Part shown: positions 1-8,574 of the stretch, in pieces | Layout: the number at the start of each line of letters is the position of its first letter | Position numbering within the stretch: the stretch's first letter is position 1 | Source: Acidimangrovimonas pyrenivorans | Lineage (GTDB): Bacteria > Pseudomonadota > Alphaproteobacteria > Rhodobacterales > Rhodobacteraceae | Length of the DNA: 64,000 bases | NCBI RefSeq assembly: GCF_042643245.1 | Contig: NZ_JBHRSK010000004.1 | Location: forward strand, 1-64,000 | Direction of reading: 5' to 3' | The notes under the pieces: generated by a model | Told to the model about the DNA's origin: nothing | The model's database searches: none | Seen by the model: the letters and a program-made list of their open reading frames with translations, nothing else | Position numbers and translations under genes: made by a program

Positions 1-45
1 GGGGGGGGGCCTGGTGAACTGACGAAGAGAGAGACGCTCACGGGC

Positions 46-127
46 CACCAGGGCCGCCCCGCCGATCTGCTCTCCCGGCTCGATTTCCTGATCCTCGACA
101 AATTCGGCGCGGCGGGATCAGCAGGGC
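46..127 (+). pseudogene. possible IstB (IS21 helper ATPase) remnant
   Basis: A short stretch in the frame of base 67 reads LLSRLDFLILD, which resembles the Walker B region of IS21-type IstB helper ATPases (usually ...LDFLILDELGYLP). After Asp the IstB reading (Glu-Leu-Gly-Tyr) is replaced by Lys-Phe-Gly and homology stops. There is no start and no Walker A within the window, so at most this is a decayed scrap of a mobile element. The call rests on about a dozen residues and could be chance. Confidence 0.3.
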
Positions 128-133
128 GTATTC

Positions 134-328
134 ATGCCACACAGGACGCGGGAGCTTCTCGTCCGGCAACGAACGGCCCCGATCAATGCGCTTGGCGCCC
201 ATCTTGCCGAATACGGGATCGCCACGGCCGCTGAGCCTGGGTGGTGCGAATGCCCGATCCTGACCGCCGCGCCCCTGGCGCGTCAGGCCGCGGAGCCGCC
301 GAAGCTCCTTCTGCCGCATGGGGAATAG
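134..328 (+). pseudogene. IS110/IS1111-family transposase fragment
   Basis: The 64-residue reading from ATG 134 contains RELLVRQRTAPINALGAHL followed by AEYGI. This is the typical segment just after the DEDD catalytic domain of IS110/IS1111 transposases (usually RDLLVRQRT..INALRGHLAEFGI). Nothing upstream in frame restores the N-terminal catalytic part, and the frame closes at 326-328 without the C-terminal transposase domain. It is a remnant, lying beside the possible IstB scrap, so the left edge appears to be a graveyard of insertion sequences. No terminal inverted repeats were recognised. Confidence 0.55.
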
Positions 329-439
329 CCTGAGCGCGTCCTGTTGCGGCAGGTCGCAGGGGGGCATTTCGTTGCCGTTCGCGACGCGTCCGAGCTCATG
401 GCCTAGCGGCTGGGGCAGGCGGCGCCACAATTGGTCAGT

Positions 440-913
440 TCAGATCGCCCTGCCACCCGATATCACTTCGGGCGCGGTGGACGCTCGCGCCGAGACCTGC
501 CCGGCCGGGCCGCTTTCGAGAATGCGGTGAAGCGTCCGCGTCAGGTGGCCGAGGTCGCTCCGTCCCAGTTCGCGCTCGAGATGCGCGTGCAGGTCCGTCT
601 CGATCGAGGACAGGTCCATGAAGACCTGTGCGCCCTTTTGCGCCGTGTAGAGCAGAACCTTGCGGCGGTCGTTGCTGTCGGGAGCCCGATAGACCAACGA
701 GGAGGTGACCATCCGGTCGACGATCTTGGTCAGGGTCGGCGCGTCGACGAACAGCGCGGCGGCGAGACTGCCCATCGAGCGCCCGTCGCTTTGATGCAGC
801 GCCTCGAGGATGCGATACTGCTCGACCGACAGGCCAGCCGCCTTTACGCGTTGGGCGATGAAGTCCTCGACGCAGCGATGAACGCCACGGATCAGATTCG
901 AAAGGTGCATCAC
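440..913 (-). CDS. MarR-family transcriptional regulator
   Basis: This 157-residue protein has the MarR layout: an N-terminal dimerisation helix, then a winged helix (about residues 30-100). It carries LSVEQYRILEAL, the recognition-helix region DAPTLTKIVDRMV, and the wing signature DSNDRRKVLLYT (the MarR D-x-R-x-x). The substrate is unknown. It is transcribed away from the AmiC-like gene and the amide importer. A 13-base palindrome (940-952) just upstream of its start shares 11 bases with a site in the importer promoter (2243-2253), so it probably represses both its own gene and the importer until an amide or acid ligand is present. The regulatory target is inferred from motif position; the family call is firm. 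Confidence 0.85.
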   Translation of the reverse strand: MMHLSNLIRGVHRCVEDFIAQRVKAAGLSVEQYRILEALHQSDGRSMGSLAAALFVDAPTLTKIVDRMVTSSLVYRAPDSNDRRKVLLYTAQKGAQVFMDLSSIETDLHAHLERELGRSDLGHLTRTLHRILESGPAGQVSARASTAPEVISGGRAI

Positions 914-939
914 TGGCCTCCGAGCAAATCACTTTCCCA

Positions 940-952
940 TTCAATAATTGAA
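940..952. promoter_or_regulatory. palindromic operator upstream of marR
   Basis: TTCAATAATTGAA is a perfect odd-centred palindrome lying 27-39 bases upstream of the marR start in an AT-rich pocket. Its first 11 bases recur at 2243-2253 in front of the importer operon. MarR proteins commonly bind palindromes of this size, so autoregulation is the simplest reading. Confidence 0.5.
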
Positions 953-1172
953 ATTCGCATAATTGCCAACTGTCGCTGGATCAAGCGATACCGCTCAATA
1001 TTTCAGCAGGTAGGTCAATAACTGTGTCCTGCATGCTTTCCGGCCCAGTTCGGCTTTCCTTTTCGCGGGCTCCTCACGGACCTTTTATCTGAATGGCATC
1101 GCGCGCAGGGGAAGCCCACCCTTCCTCGTCCACCTGAAGACCGGACTCGAAGGGGTCGCGCGAGGATGGAGT

Positions 1173-2225
1173 GTGAGACCCTTGAACACGGTGCAGATCA
1201 GCCTCCTGATCCAGCAAACCGGGCCCGCCGGCATCTGGTCGCCATCCGCCGAGGCCTGCGCGCGCCTCGCGGTGAGCGAGATCAACCGTCAGAGCGGCAT
1301 CCTCAGGCAGCACGTCGAGCTGGTCGTCGAGGATGCGGGCACCACCGATGCCGACGCCCGGGCCGCCGCCCGCCGCGCGATCCGCAACGGGGCGCAGGGG
1401 ATCGTCGGCATGCTTCCGAGCTATGCCCGCCACGCGGTCGCGGCTTCGACCTTCAACGTGGTCCCTTTCATCTACACGCCGCAATACGAGGGCATCGCCC
1501 CCGAGGCGCAGACCATCACCACCGGAGAGACGGCCGAAGAATTGCTGGCGCCGGGGCTGCGCTGGCTGTCCGATCATCGCAACGCGCGCCGCTACTTCCT
1601 GTGCGGCAGCGATTACGTCTGGCCGCGCACCAGCCTGTCGATCGCCCGCTCGATGATCCCGCGCGTCGGCGGCGAGGTGGTGGGCGAGGCCTACATGCCG
1701 GTCGGGACCGACGATTACGACTCCCTGATCGCGCGGATCAAGCGCGCCAAGCCTGATGTCGTGCTGCCCTATTTCCTCGGCGGCGACGGGATCGCGTTCA
1801 ACCGCGCCTTCCACGAGGCCGGCCTCTGCCCGCACGTCCTGCGCTTCACCTCGGCGATCGACGAGACCATCGTCTACGGGCTGCCGCCTGAGGCGACCGA
1901 GAACCTCTTTGTCAGTTCGGGCTACTTCGCCTCGGTGCGTTCGCACAACAACGGCGCCTTCCTGGAACGCTACCACACCGCCTATGGCGATGCGCCGCCG
2001 CCGGTCAATTCCTTCGGCCAGTCCTGCTACGAAGGCATCTACAGTCTGGCCTCGCTGGTCGAGCGGGCCGAGGTCTTCGACGCGCGGGCGATTCACCGAC
2101 TCGCGGGGCGCATCCAGCAGCAGCGCACGGCGCGGGGCTCCAAGTCGAAAGCGGTTGTCGGGGGGCGTCACCCGATCTTCCTCGCGCGACTGGATGGCTA
2201 TGATTTCAAGCTCTTAGCCGTGTAA
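1173..2225 (+). CDS. AmiC-like cytoplasmic amide-binding protein (Peripla_BP fold)
   Basis: The 350-residue protein starts at GTG 1173 with GAGGA a few bases upstream. It belongs to the type I periplasmic-binding-protein fold of the LivJ/AmiC/FmdD group: an N-terminal lobe opening with VQISLLIQQTGPAG, and QGIVGMLPSYARHAV around residues 75-90. It has no signal peptide, unlike the downstream transporter protein at 2296. That is the hallmark of AmiC, the cytoplasmic amide sensor that controls the antiterminator AmiR in Pseudomonas. No AmiR-like gene is present in the window. It lies divergent from marR and directly before the importer operon. A role as amide sensor is likely; a role as a cytosolic binding partner of something else is possible. 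Confidence 0.7.
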   Translation: MRPLNTVQISLLIQQTGPAGIWSPSAEACARLAVSEINRQSGILRQHVELVVEDAGTTDADARAAARRAIRNGAQGIVGMLPSYARHAVAASTFNVVPFIYTPQYEGIAPEAQTITTGETAEELLAPGLRWLSDHRNARRYFLCGSDYVWPRTSLSIARSMIPRVGGEVVGEAYMPVGTDDYDSLIARIKRAKPDVVLPYFLGGDGIAFNRAFHEAGLCPHVLRFTSAIDETIVYGLPPEATENLFVSSGYFASVRSHNNGAFLERYHTAYGDAPPPVNSFGQSCYEGIYSLASLVERAEVFDARAIHRLAGRIQQQRTARGSKSKAVVGGRHPIFLARLDGYDFKLLAV

Positions 2226-2235
2226 ACAACAATAC

Positions 2236-2253
2236 TTGACATTTCAATAATTG
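2236..2253 (+). promoter_or_regulatory. importer promoter -35 with overlapping MarR-type site
   Basis: TTGACA at 2236-2241 is a consensus -35 hexamer. TTCAATAATTG at 2243-2253 repeats the core of the palindrome found in front of marR. The -10 is unclear: TAATAT at 2264-2269 is a good hexamer but sits 22 bases away, and TCATCT at 2259-2264 has the right spacing but a poor match. The site lies where a bound regulator would block RNA polymerase. Confidence 0.45.
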
Positions 2254-2295
2254 CGTAATCATCTAATATGGCACCCTGCCATAGGAGACCATGCA

Positions 2296-3537
2296 ATGAA
2301 GTTGTCGCGTCGTAATTTCCTCAAGCGTTCCACCATCGCTTCCGCCACCGTCCTGGCGAGCCCCGTTGTCTTCCGCCAGTCCGCCTTCGCCTCGGACAAG
2401 CCGATCCTGCTGGGCAGCCTGCTCGACCTGTCGGGCGGCCTTGCGGCCTCGGGCGTGCCGATGAAATATGCCCTCGAACTGGCGGTGGAAGAGATCAACG
2501 CCGGCGGCGGCCTGCTGGGTCGTCCGGTCAAGATCGTCGGCTACGACACCCAGTCGAACATCCAGCTCTATTCGCAATATGCCCAGCAACTGGCGCTGAA
2601 GGACCGCGTTGACGTCGTCCACGGCGGCATCACCTCGGCCTCTCGCGAGGCGATCCGGCCGACCTTCGACCGCTACCGCCTGCTGTATTTCTACAACGTG
2701 CTCTACGAGGGCGGTGTCTGCGACCGCAACACCTTCTGCACCGGCACCACGCCGGCGCAGACCGTGCAGAAGCTGGTGCCCTACGCGATGGATCACGCCA
2801 AGGGCAAGACGGCCTACATCATCGCCGCCGACTACAACTACGGCCAGATCACCGCCAAGTGGATGACCAAATACGTCCAGGACAACGGCGGAAAGGTGCT
2901 GGAAACCGACTTCTTCCCGCTCGACGTGACCAACTTCGGCTCGGCGATCTCGAAGATCCAGGCGGCCAAGCCCGACCTGCTGCTCTCGGCGCTGGTCGGC
3001 GGCAACCACACCGCCTTCTACCGCCAGTGGGAATCGGCCGGCATGAAGGGCCAGATCCCGATCGCGTCGACCACCTTCGGCCTGGTCAACGAGCCCGAGA
3101 CCCTGGCCCCGGCGGTCAGCAACGACATCGTCGGCGCCTACGGCTACTTCCAGGAACTGGACACGCCCGCGAGCACGAAGTTCGTCGAGGCGATCAAGAA
3201 GGCCCATCCCGACAGCCCCTACATCTCGGAACTCGCCTCGGCGACCTACGAGGGCGTCCATCTCTGGGCCGAGGGCGTGCGCAAGGCCGGCGACATTGAC
3301 CGCATGAAGGTGATCGAGGCGCTCGAGGGCGGCGTTTCCTTCGAAGGCCCCAGCGGCATGGTCAGCCTCGACAAGGCCACCCACCACACCACGCGCAACG
3401 CCTACCTGGCGAAGGTGGCGGACAAGAAGTGGGACGTTCTGGAAACCTACAAGGACGTCGAGCCCTCTGACACGGCGAGCGTCTGCGACCTGGTCAAGAA
3501 CCCCAACGACAACAAGCAATACGTCATCGAGCTGTAA
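2296..3537 (+). CDS. ABC transporter substrate-binding protein, urea/short-chain amide type, Tat-exported
   Basis: This 413-residue periplasmic binding protein is of the UrtA/FmdD class. ATG 2296 is preferred because AGGAGA lies just upstream and the next residues form a twin-arginine signal, SRRNFLKRS, followed by a hydrophobic stretch ending SAFA. Longer readings would run into the operator. The mature part begins with the typical LLGSLLDLSGGLAASG lobe and contains EINAGGGLLGRPVKIV. It is the first gene of a run SBP, LivH-, LivM-, LivG- and LivF-like, followed by two amidases, so the substrate is most likely a small amide or urea-like compound. A strong hairpin follows the gene, as is common where the binding protein is made in excess. 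Confidence 0.85.
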   Translation: MKLSRRNFLKRSTIASATVLASPVVFRQSAFASDKPILLGSLLDLSGGLAASGVPMKYALELAVEEINAGGGLLGRPVKIVGYDTQSNIQLYSQYAQQLALKDRVDVVHGGITSASREAIRPTFDRYRLLYFYNVLYEGGVCDRNTFCTGTTPAQTVQKLVPYAMDHAKGKTAYIIAADYNYGQITAKWMTKYVQDNGGKVLETDFFPLDVTNFGSAISKIQAAKPDLLLSALVGGNHTAFYRQWESAGMKGQIPIASTTFGLVNEPETLAPAVSNDIVGAYGYFQELDTPASTKFVEAIKKAHPDSPYISELASATYEGVHLWAEGVRKAGDIDRMKVIEALEGGVSFEGPSGMVSLDKATHHTTRNAYLAKVADKKWDVLETYKDVEPSDTASVCDLVKNPNDNKQYVIEL

Positions 3538-3550
3538 GGCCGGTCGGCAA

Positions 3551-3579
3551 GGGCGGCCGCGCGACCGGCGCGGCCGCCC
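3551..3579 (+). terminator. intercistronic hairpin after the binding-protein gene
   Basis: Perfect 11-base arms (GGGCGGCCGCG at 3551-3561 and its complement at 3569-3579) enclose a 7-base loop. There is no long T tract, so it is more likely an mRNA-stabilising or attenuating stem between the binding-protein gene and the permease genes than a full terminator. Confidence 0.6.
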
Positions 3580-3621
3580 CTCCTTACGTCTCAGACACGC
3601 GCGAACAAGGGGCTTCCCGCA

Positions 3622-4488
3622 ATGGACATCTACATCATACTCGGGCTCAACGTCCTCAACGGCGTCGCCTCTCTCTTCCTGCTCTGCGTCGGGCTGGCGA
3701 TCATTTTCGGGATGATGAAGATCGTCAATCTCGCCCATGGCGAGTTCATCATGCTGGGCGCCTACGCCACCGTGATCGCCACCAATGCAGGCGTGAACAT
3801 CTGGATCTCGATGCTGGTGATCTCGCCGCTCTTCGTCGGCATCGTCGGACTGGTGATCGAGCGTTTCCTGATCCGCTACCTCTACGGCCGGTTGGTCGAT
3901 TCCATGCTCGCCACCTGGGGCCTCAGCCTGCTGATCACCGGGATCGTCACGACGATCTTCGGCAACACCATCAAGGGCGTGCAGACGCCGATGGGCGGCT
4001 TCTCGGTCGGCTCCTACAGCTCGAGCTTCTATAACCTGTTCATCTTCGCCATGGCCCTCGTCGTGATCGCCATCGTCTTCGCGGTGATGCGCTTCACCCG
4101 GCTCGGGCTGATCGCGCGGGCGACGATGCAGAACCCGGCGATGTCGGCCGCGCTGGGGATCAACCCCGACCGCGTCTACATGCTGACCTTCGCCGCCGGG
4201 GCGGCGCTGACGGGGCTGGCGGGCGGTCTTATCGCGCCGGTCGCGGGGATCACCCCGGGCATGGGCGCGGCCTATGTCGCCAAGGCCTTCATCACCGTCG
4301 TCGGCGGCGGGACCTCGATCCTCTCGGGCTCGCTGTCGGCCTCGTCGCTGTTCGGGTCGATCGACCAGATCGGCTCCTACCTGACGACGCCGGTCTACGG
4401 CCAGGTCATCGTCTTCACCACGGCGATCATCCTCATCCGCCTGCTGCCCCAAGGCATCTCGGGCCGCTTCTTCAAGGGGCAACTCTGA
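3622..4488 (+). CDS. branched-chain/urea-type ABC transporter permease (LivH/UrtB-like)
   Basis: This 288-residue inner-membrane permease is of the LivH family. It starts with a hydrophobic helix and carries the conserved LivH segment IVNLAHGEFIMLGAY near residue 35. Later hydrophobic segments alternate with short loops, and MQNPAMSAALGINPDR (about residues 170-185) matches the cytoplasmic loop thought to contact the ATPase. The length is normal for the family. The stop overlaps the start of the next gene by one base (TGATG), indicating translational coupling with the partner permease. Confidence 0.88.
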   Translation: MDIYIILGLNVLNGVASLFLLCVGLAIIFGMMKIVNLAHGEFIMLGAYATVIATNAGVNIWISMLVISPLFVGIVGLVIERFLIRYLYGRLVDSMLATWGLSLLITGIVTTIFGNTIKGVQTPMGGFSVGSYSSSFYNLFIFAMALVVIAIVFAVMRFTRLGLIARATMQNPAMSAALGINPDRVYMLTFAAGAALTGLAGGLIAPVAGITPGMGAAYVAKAFITVVGGGTSILSGSLSASSLFGSIDQIGSYLTTPVYGQVIVFTTAIILIRLLPQGISGRFFKGQL

Positions 4489-5537
4489 TGACCAGGAACC
4501 TCTCCCTCCTTACGCAACTGGCCGCGCTGGCGGTCGTGATCGTCCTGATCGTCCTCGTGCCGAGCTATGTCGACCTGTTCACCGTGATGCAGATGACGCT
4601 GTTCGCCTCGATGGGGGTGCTGGCGCTGTCGCTGGCCTTCATCTGGGGCTTCGGCGGCATCCTGTCCTTCGGCCAGACCGCCTTCTTCGGGCTCGGAGCC
4701 TATGCCTACGCAGTGGCCGCGATCAACTACCAGGATTCGACGCCGGCGATCGCCCTCGCCGTGCTGGTGCCCGCGCTCTTCGCCATGGCGCTGGGGTACT
4801 TCACTTTCTACGGCCGGATCTCGGACGTCTATTTCGGCGTCATCACCCTGACCGTCACTCTGATCCTGTTCAACGTCGCCAACTCGACCTCGGGCCAGGA
4901 ATACCACATCGGCACGGCGCAGCTGGGCGGCTTCAACGGCATTCCCGCGGTGCCGACCTTCAACATGCCCTTCGATCCCGCCAACCCGCTCTACCCCGAG
5001 CAGGGCTGGTACGTGACCGCCGGCGCGCTGGTCTTCGTCTACGGCCTGCTGCGGCTGGTGCTGGGCCGGCGCTTCGGCCGCGTCGTCGTCGCGGTGAAGG
5101 AGAACGAGACCCGCGCCTCGCTGCTGGGCTACGACCCGCGGCTGATCAAGCTGATCGCCTTTACCATCGGCGGCGCCGTCGCGGGACTGGCCGGCGCGCT
5201 CTACGTCAATTGGGGCGCCTTCGTCAGCCCCAACGTCTTCAGCCTGTCGCTGTCGGCCGAGATCATCATCTGGGTCACCGTCGGCGGGCTGGGCACGCTG
5301 CTCGGCCCGGTGATCGGCGCGGTGCTGATCCAGTACATCGTCGCCAGCATCGGCTCGCAGCAGGTGGTCAACGCCAACCTCGTCCTCGGCGCCGTGCTGC
5401 TGTTCTTCGTGCTGATGTTGCCAAAGGGCCTTCTGCCCTCGGCCCGTCACCTCGTCACCGAGGGGCTGCACCGTCTGCGCAAGCCCGACGCCGCCAAGAT
5501 CGAGCCCACCGCGGCGCAACCCGCAGGGAGCAAGTGA
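4488..5537 (+). CDS. branched-chain/urea-type ABC transporter permease (LivM/UrtC-like)
   Basis: This 349-residue partner permease has the LivM signature GGILSFGQTAFFGLGAYAYA around residues 55-75 and AVKENETRASLLGYD near residue 205, which is the conserved ATPase-coupling loop. Around ten hydrophobic segments are visible. It shares one base with the preceding permease gene, and the ATPase gene starts one base after its stop, so all transporter genes are tightly coupled. The C-terminus ends in a short hydrophilic tail rich in Ala and Pro. Together with the preceding permease it would form the heterodimeric channel of the amide/urea-type importer. Confidence 0.88.
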   Translation: MTRNLSLLTQLAALAVVIVLIVLVPSYVDLFTVMQMTLFASMGVLALSLAFIWGFGGILSFGQTAFFGLGAYAYAVAAINYQDSTPAIALAVLVPALFAMALGYFTFYGRISDVYFGVITLTVTLILFNVANSTSGQEYHIGTAQLGGFNGIPAVPTFNMPFDPANPLYPEQGWYVTAGALVFVYGLLRLVLGRRFGRVVVAVKENETRASLLGYDPRLIKLIAFTIGGAVAGLAGALYVNWGAFVSPNVFSLSLSAEIIIWVTVGGLGTLLGPVIGAVLIQYIVASIGSQQVVNANLVLGAVLLFFVLMLPKGLLPSARHLVTEGLHRLRKPDAAKIEPTAAQPAGSK

Positions 5538-5538
5538 G

Positions 5539-6270
5539 ATGAGCGAGAACAACCCTCCCCTGATCCAGACCGAGAACCTGACCATGCGCTTCGGTGGCGT
5601 GGTCGCCAACGACAACATCAACTTCAGCCTGCGCGAGATGGAGCTGCGCTGCCTGATCGGGCCCAACGGAGCCGGCAAGAGCACCTTCTTCAAGTCGCTG
5701 ACCGGCCAGCAGATCCCGACCTCCGGCTCGATCGCGTTCCGCGGCCAGCCGATCGCCGGCAAGCTGCCGCACGAGATCGCGCGCATGGGGATCGGCATCA
5801 AGACCCAGGTCCCCAACGTCTTCAACGGCCTCTCCGTGCGCGAGCATTTCTGGCTGGCGGCGCGACGCAAGTCGATGCCCAAGGAGCTGATCCACACCGT
5901 CGACGAGATCCTCGAGCTCACCCGCCTGGGCGACTACGCGGAAAGCATCGTCGGCACGCTGTCGCACGGGCAGCGGCAATGGGTCGAGATCGGCACCGTG
6001 CTGGCCGCCAAGCCCGAGCTGATCCTGCTCGACGAGCCGGCGGCGGGGATGACGGACGAGGAGACCTTCCGCACCGCCGACATCATCCGCGACATCAACC
6101 GCACCCGCGCGATCGTGGTCGTCGAGCACGACATGGAATTCATCCGCCAGATCGCCAAGACGGTAACCGTCTTCCACCAGGGCCGGGTTCTGATGGAAGA
6201 CACGGTCGACGCCGTTCTCGCCGACCAGCGGGTGCGCGACATCTATCTCGGAAAGAAGGTGGCGGCATGA
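5539..6270 (+). CDS. ABC transporter ATP-binding protein (LivG/UrtD-like)
   Basis: This 243-residue ATPase has an intact nucleotide-binding set: Walker A GPNGAGKST (about residues 39-47), signature LSHGQRQWVEIG (His replacing the second Gly of LSGGQ, as is usual in UrtD-like proteins), Walker B LILLDEPAAGM and switch VVEHDM. The segment FGGVVANDNINF near the N-terminus is typical of LivG. The stop overlaps the start of the second ATPase gene by four bases (ATGA). Confidence 0.9.
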   Translation: MSENNPPLIQTENLTMRFGGVVANDNINFSLREMELRCLIGPNGAGKSTFFKSLTGQQIPTSGSIAFRGQPIAGKLPHEIARMGIGIKTQVPNVFNGLSVREHFWLAARRKSMPKELIHTVDEILELTRLGDYAESIVGTLSHGQRQWVEIGTVLAAKPELILLDEPAAGMTDEETFRTADIIRDINRTRAIVVVEHDMEFIRQIAKTVTVFHQGRVLMEDTVDAVLADQRVRDIYLGKKVAA

Positions 6271-6968
6271 GCATGCTTCTCGAGGTCTCCGACCTGCGCG
6301 CCGGCTATGGCCGCATTCCCATCCTCGCCGGGGTCACCATGGCGATGGCCGAGGGCGAGTATCTGGGCATCCTGGGCCATAACGGCATGGGCAAGACGAC
6401 GCTGCTGCGCAGCCTGATGGGGCAATTGCCCGCGACCGGCGGCACGGTGCGTTTCGCCGGCGCCGATGTCACCCGCAAGAAGACGCATGAACGCTCGCGC
6501 ATGGGGCTGGGGCTGGTGCCGCAGGGGCGCGAGATCTTCCCCGAGCTGTCGGTCATGGACAACCTGCGCATGGGGCTCGCCGCTGCGCCGACCGAGGACC
6601 TCTCGGTGATCGACGCGGTAATCGAAGACTTCCCCCGGCTGACGCCGCTGCTCGACCGTCGCGGCGGGGCGCTGTCGGGCGGCGAGCAGCAATTGCTGGC
6701 GCTGGCGCGCTGCCTGTGCACCAAGCCCAGGCTGGTGTTGCTGGACGAACCGACCGAGGGCATCCAGCCCTCGATCATCGAGGAGATGATCGAAACGCTG
6801 CTGACACTTAAGAAACGCTGGTCGCTGTCGCTGGTGGTGGTCGAACAGAACCTCGAATTCATCACCTCGCTCTCCGACCGGATCCTGAAGATCCAGAAGG
6901 GGCGCATCACGGGCGAAACCAGCAGCGCAGAAATCCTGTCCGGGCAGGTCGGCATGGAAGCGATCTGA
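6267..6968 (+). CDS. ABC transporter ATP-binding protein (LivF/UrtE-like)
   Basis: This 233-residue LivF-class ATPase starts at ATG 6267 inside the stop of the preceding gene. Walker A is GHNGMGKTT, the signature is LSGGEQQLLALAR, Walker B is LVLLDEPTEGIQP, and the switch region is VVVEQNLEF. The LivF-specific TEGIQP is present. It closes the five-gene importer, and the GC-rich stem at 6973-6988 follows directly. The first amidase begins 77 bases downstream, so the enzymes are probably co-regulated with uptake. Confidence 0.9.
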   Translation: MSMLLEVSDLRAGYGRIPILAGVTMAMAEGEYLGILGHNGMGKTTLLRSLMGQLPATGGTVRFAGADVTRKKTHERSRMGLGLVPQGREIFPELSVMDNLRMGLAAAPTEDLSVIDAVIEDFPRLTPLLDRRGGALSGGEQQLLALARCLCTKPRLVLLDEPTEGIQPSIIEEMIETLLTLKKRWSLSLVVVEQNLEFITSLSDRILKIQKGRITGETSSAEILSGQVGMEAI

Positions 6969-6972
6969 CCCG

Positions 6973-6988
6973 GGGCCCGGTCGGGCCC
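6973..6988 (+). terminator. short GC-rich stem after the importer operon
   Basis: GGGCCCG at 6973-6979 pairs with CGGGCCC at 6982-6988; the loop must open to at least four bases. With no T tract this is a weak attenuator candidate between the importer and the amidase. Confidence 0.3.
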
Positions 6989-7045
6989 GCTCCCCACCCG
7001 AAATTCAGACCTGAAGCAACCTAGTTTGATAGGAAAGGATACCTC

Positions 7046-8560
7046 ATGGCTATCACCCGCCCCACTGTCGAGGACGTCGTCGACCTGGCGAAGTCGCTGC
7101 ACATGACCATGTCGCCCGAAGAGGCCGCCGAGTATCACGCCCTGATGGGCGGCATGTTCGACATGTATGACGTGATCGACGCGCTGCCCAACCCGACGCC
7201 GCCGGTCAGCTATCCGCGCACCCCGGGCGCCAAGCCCGCCCCGGCCGACAACCCCTACAACGCCTGGGCCTGCAAGAGCGAGGTGACCGGTGCGGCCGAG
7301 GGCAAGCTCAAGGGCAAGACCGTGGTGCTGAAGGACAACGTGGCGCTGGCCGGTGTGCCGATGATGAACGGCTCGACCACGCTGGAAGGCTTCGTGCCCT
7401 CGGCCGACGCGACCATCGTGACCCGCATGCTCGACGCTGGCGCCACCATCGTCGGCAAGGCGACCTGCGAGCATTTCTGCCTGTCGGGCGGCAGCCACAC
7501 CTCGGACCCCGCTCCGGTCCACAACCCGCGCAAGATGGGCTATTCGGCCGGCGGCTCGTCCTCGGGCAGCGCCGCGCTGGTGGCCGCGGGCGAGGTCGAC
7601 ATGGCGATCGGCGGCGACCAGGGCGGCTCGATCCGGATCCCGGCCTCCTATTGCGGCATCTACGGCATGAAGCCGACCCACGGGCTGGTGCCCTATACCG
7701 GCGTCATGCCGATCGAGAACACCATCGACCATACCGGCCCGATGACCGCTTCGGTCGCCGACAACGCGCTGCTGCTCGAGGTCATCGCCGGGGCTGACGG
7801 GCTCGACCCGCGCCAATACGCGCCGCAGACCGCGCCCTATACCGAGGCGCTGGACAAGGGCGTGAAGGGGCTGAAGATCGGCCTGCTCAAGGAAGGCTTC
7901 GAACTGCCCAACATGCAGGCTGCCGTGGCCGAAAAGGTGCGCGCGGGCGCCGACAAGCTCGCCGGCCTGGGCGCCGATGTCGCCGAGGTCTCGCTGCCCG
8001 AGCACCTGACCGCCATCGCCGCCTGGAACCCGGTCACGCTGGAAGGCTTCGTTGCCCAGATGATGCATGGCAACGGCATGGGCTTCAACTGGAAGGGCCA
8101 GTATGATGTCGGCCTGCTCGACGCCCACGCCGCCTGGCGCGAGAAGGCGGACGACCTGTCGGAGACGCTCAAGCTGTGCATGCTCGTCGGCCAATGGGGG
8201 CTGAGCCACTACCGCGGCCGCTACTACGCCAAGTCGCGCAACGTCGCGACCCAGGTCAAGGCCGCCTACGACGCGCTGTTCGGCGACTACGATCTGCTCT
8301 TGATGCCGACGCTGCCCTGCGTCTCGACCAAGCTGCCCGAGCCGGGCGCTCCGCTCGAGGAGATCGTCACCCGCGCCTTCGAGATGACCAACGCCACCAG
8401 CCCCTTCGACGTCACCGGCCACCCGGCGATGTCGATTCCCTGCGGCTTGGCCGACGGGCTGCCGGTGGGCCTGATGCTGGTCGCCCGTGACTACAACGAG
8501 GCCACGATCTACCAGGCCGCCAGCGCCTTCGAGGGACTGGGTGACTGGACGACCTTCTGA
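7046..8560 (+). CDS. amidase, amidase-signature family (wide-spectrum type)
   Basis: The 504-residue enzyme hydrolyses a carboxamide to acid and ammonia. The amidase-signature triad falls at Lys96 (TVVLKDN), cis-Ser171 (in GYSAGGSSSGS) and Ser195 (in GGDQGGSIRIPA). To my memory this is the same numbering as the Rhodococcus nitrile-pathway amidase, and the N-terminal helical extension of about 90 residues also fits that subgroup. No nitrile hydratase gene is nearby. AGGAAAGGA sits before ATG 7046. It lies directly behind the amide-type importer and ahead of a second, distinct amidase, so cytosolic breakdown of an imported amide is the likely role. The exact substrate cannot be read from sequence. 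Confidence 0.88.
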   Translation: MAITRPTVEDVVDLAKSLHMTMSPEEAAEYHALMGGMFDMYDVIDALPNPTPPVSYPRTPGAKPAPADNPYNAWACKSEVTGAAEGKLKGKTVVLKDNVALAGVPMMNGSTTLEGFVPSADATIVTRMLDAGATIVGKATCEHFCLSGGSHTSDPAPVHNPRKMGYSAGGSSSGSAALVAAGEVDMAIGGDQGGSIRIPASYCGIYGMKPTHGLVPYTGVMPIENTIDHTGPMTASVADNALLLEVIAGADGLDPRQYAPQTAPYTEALDKGVKGLKIGLLKEGFELPNMQAAVAEKVRAGADKLAGLGADVAEVSLPEHLTAIAAWNPVTLEGFVAQMMHGNGMGFNWKGQYDVGLLDAHAAWREKADDLSETLKLCMLVGQWGLSHYRGRYYAKSRNVATQVKAAYDALFGDYDLLLMPTLPCVSTKLPEPGAPLEEIVTRAFEMTNATSPFDVTGHPAMSIPCGLADGLPVGLMLVARDYNEATIYQAASAFEGLGDWTTF

Positions 8561-8574
8561 GTCGATGCCCGACA

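Noticed and set aside
2263..4482. A 739-codon open frame on the minus strand across the importer genes
   Set aside because: It is the antisense shadow of the binding-protein and permease genes. It is rich in Arg, Gly and Asp as expected from high GC and has no family motif.
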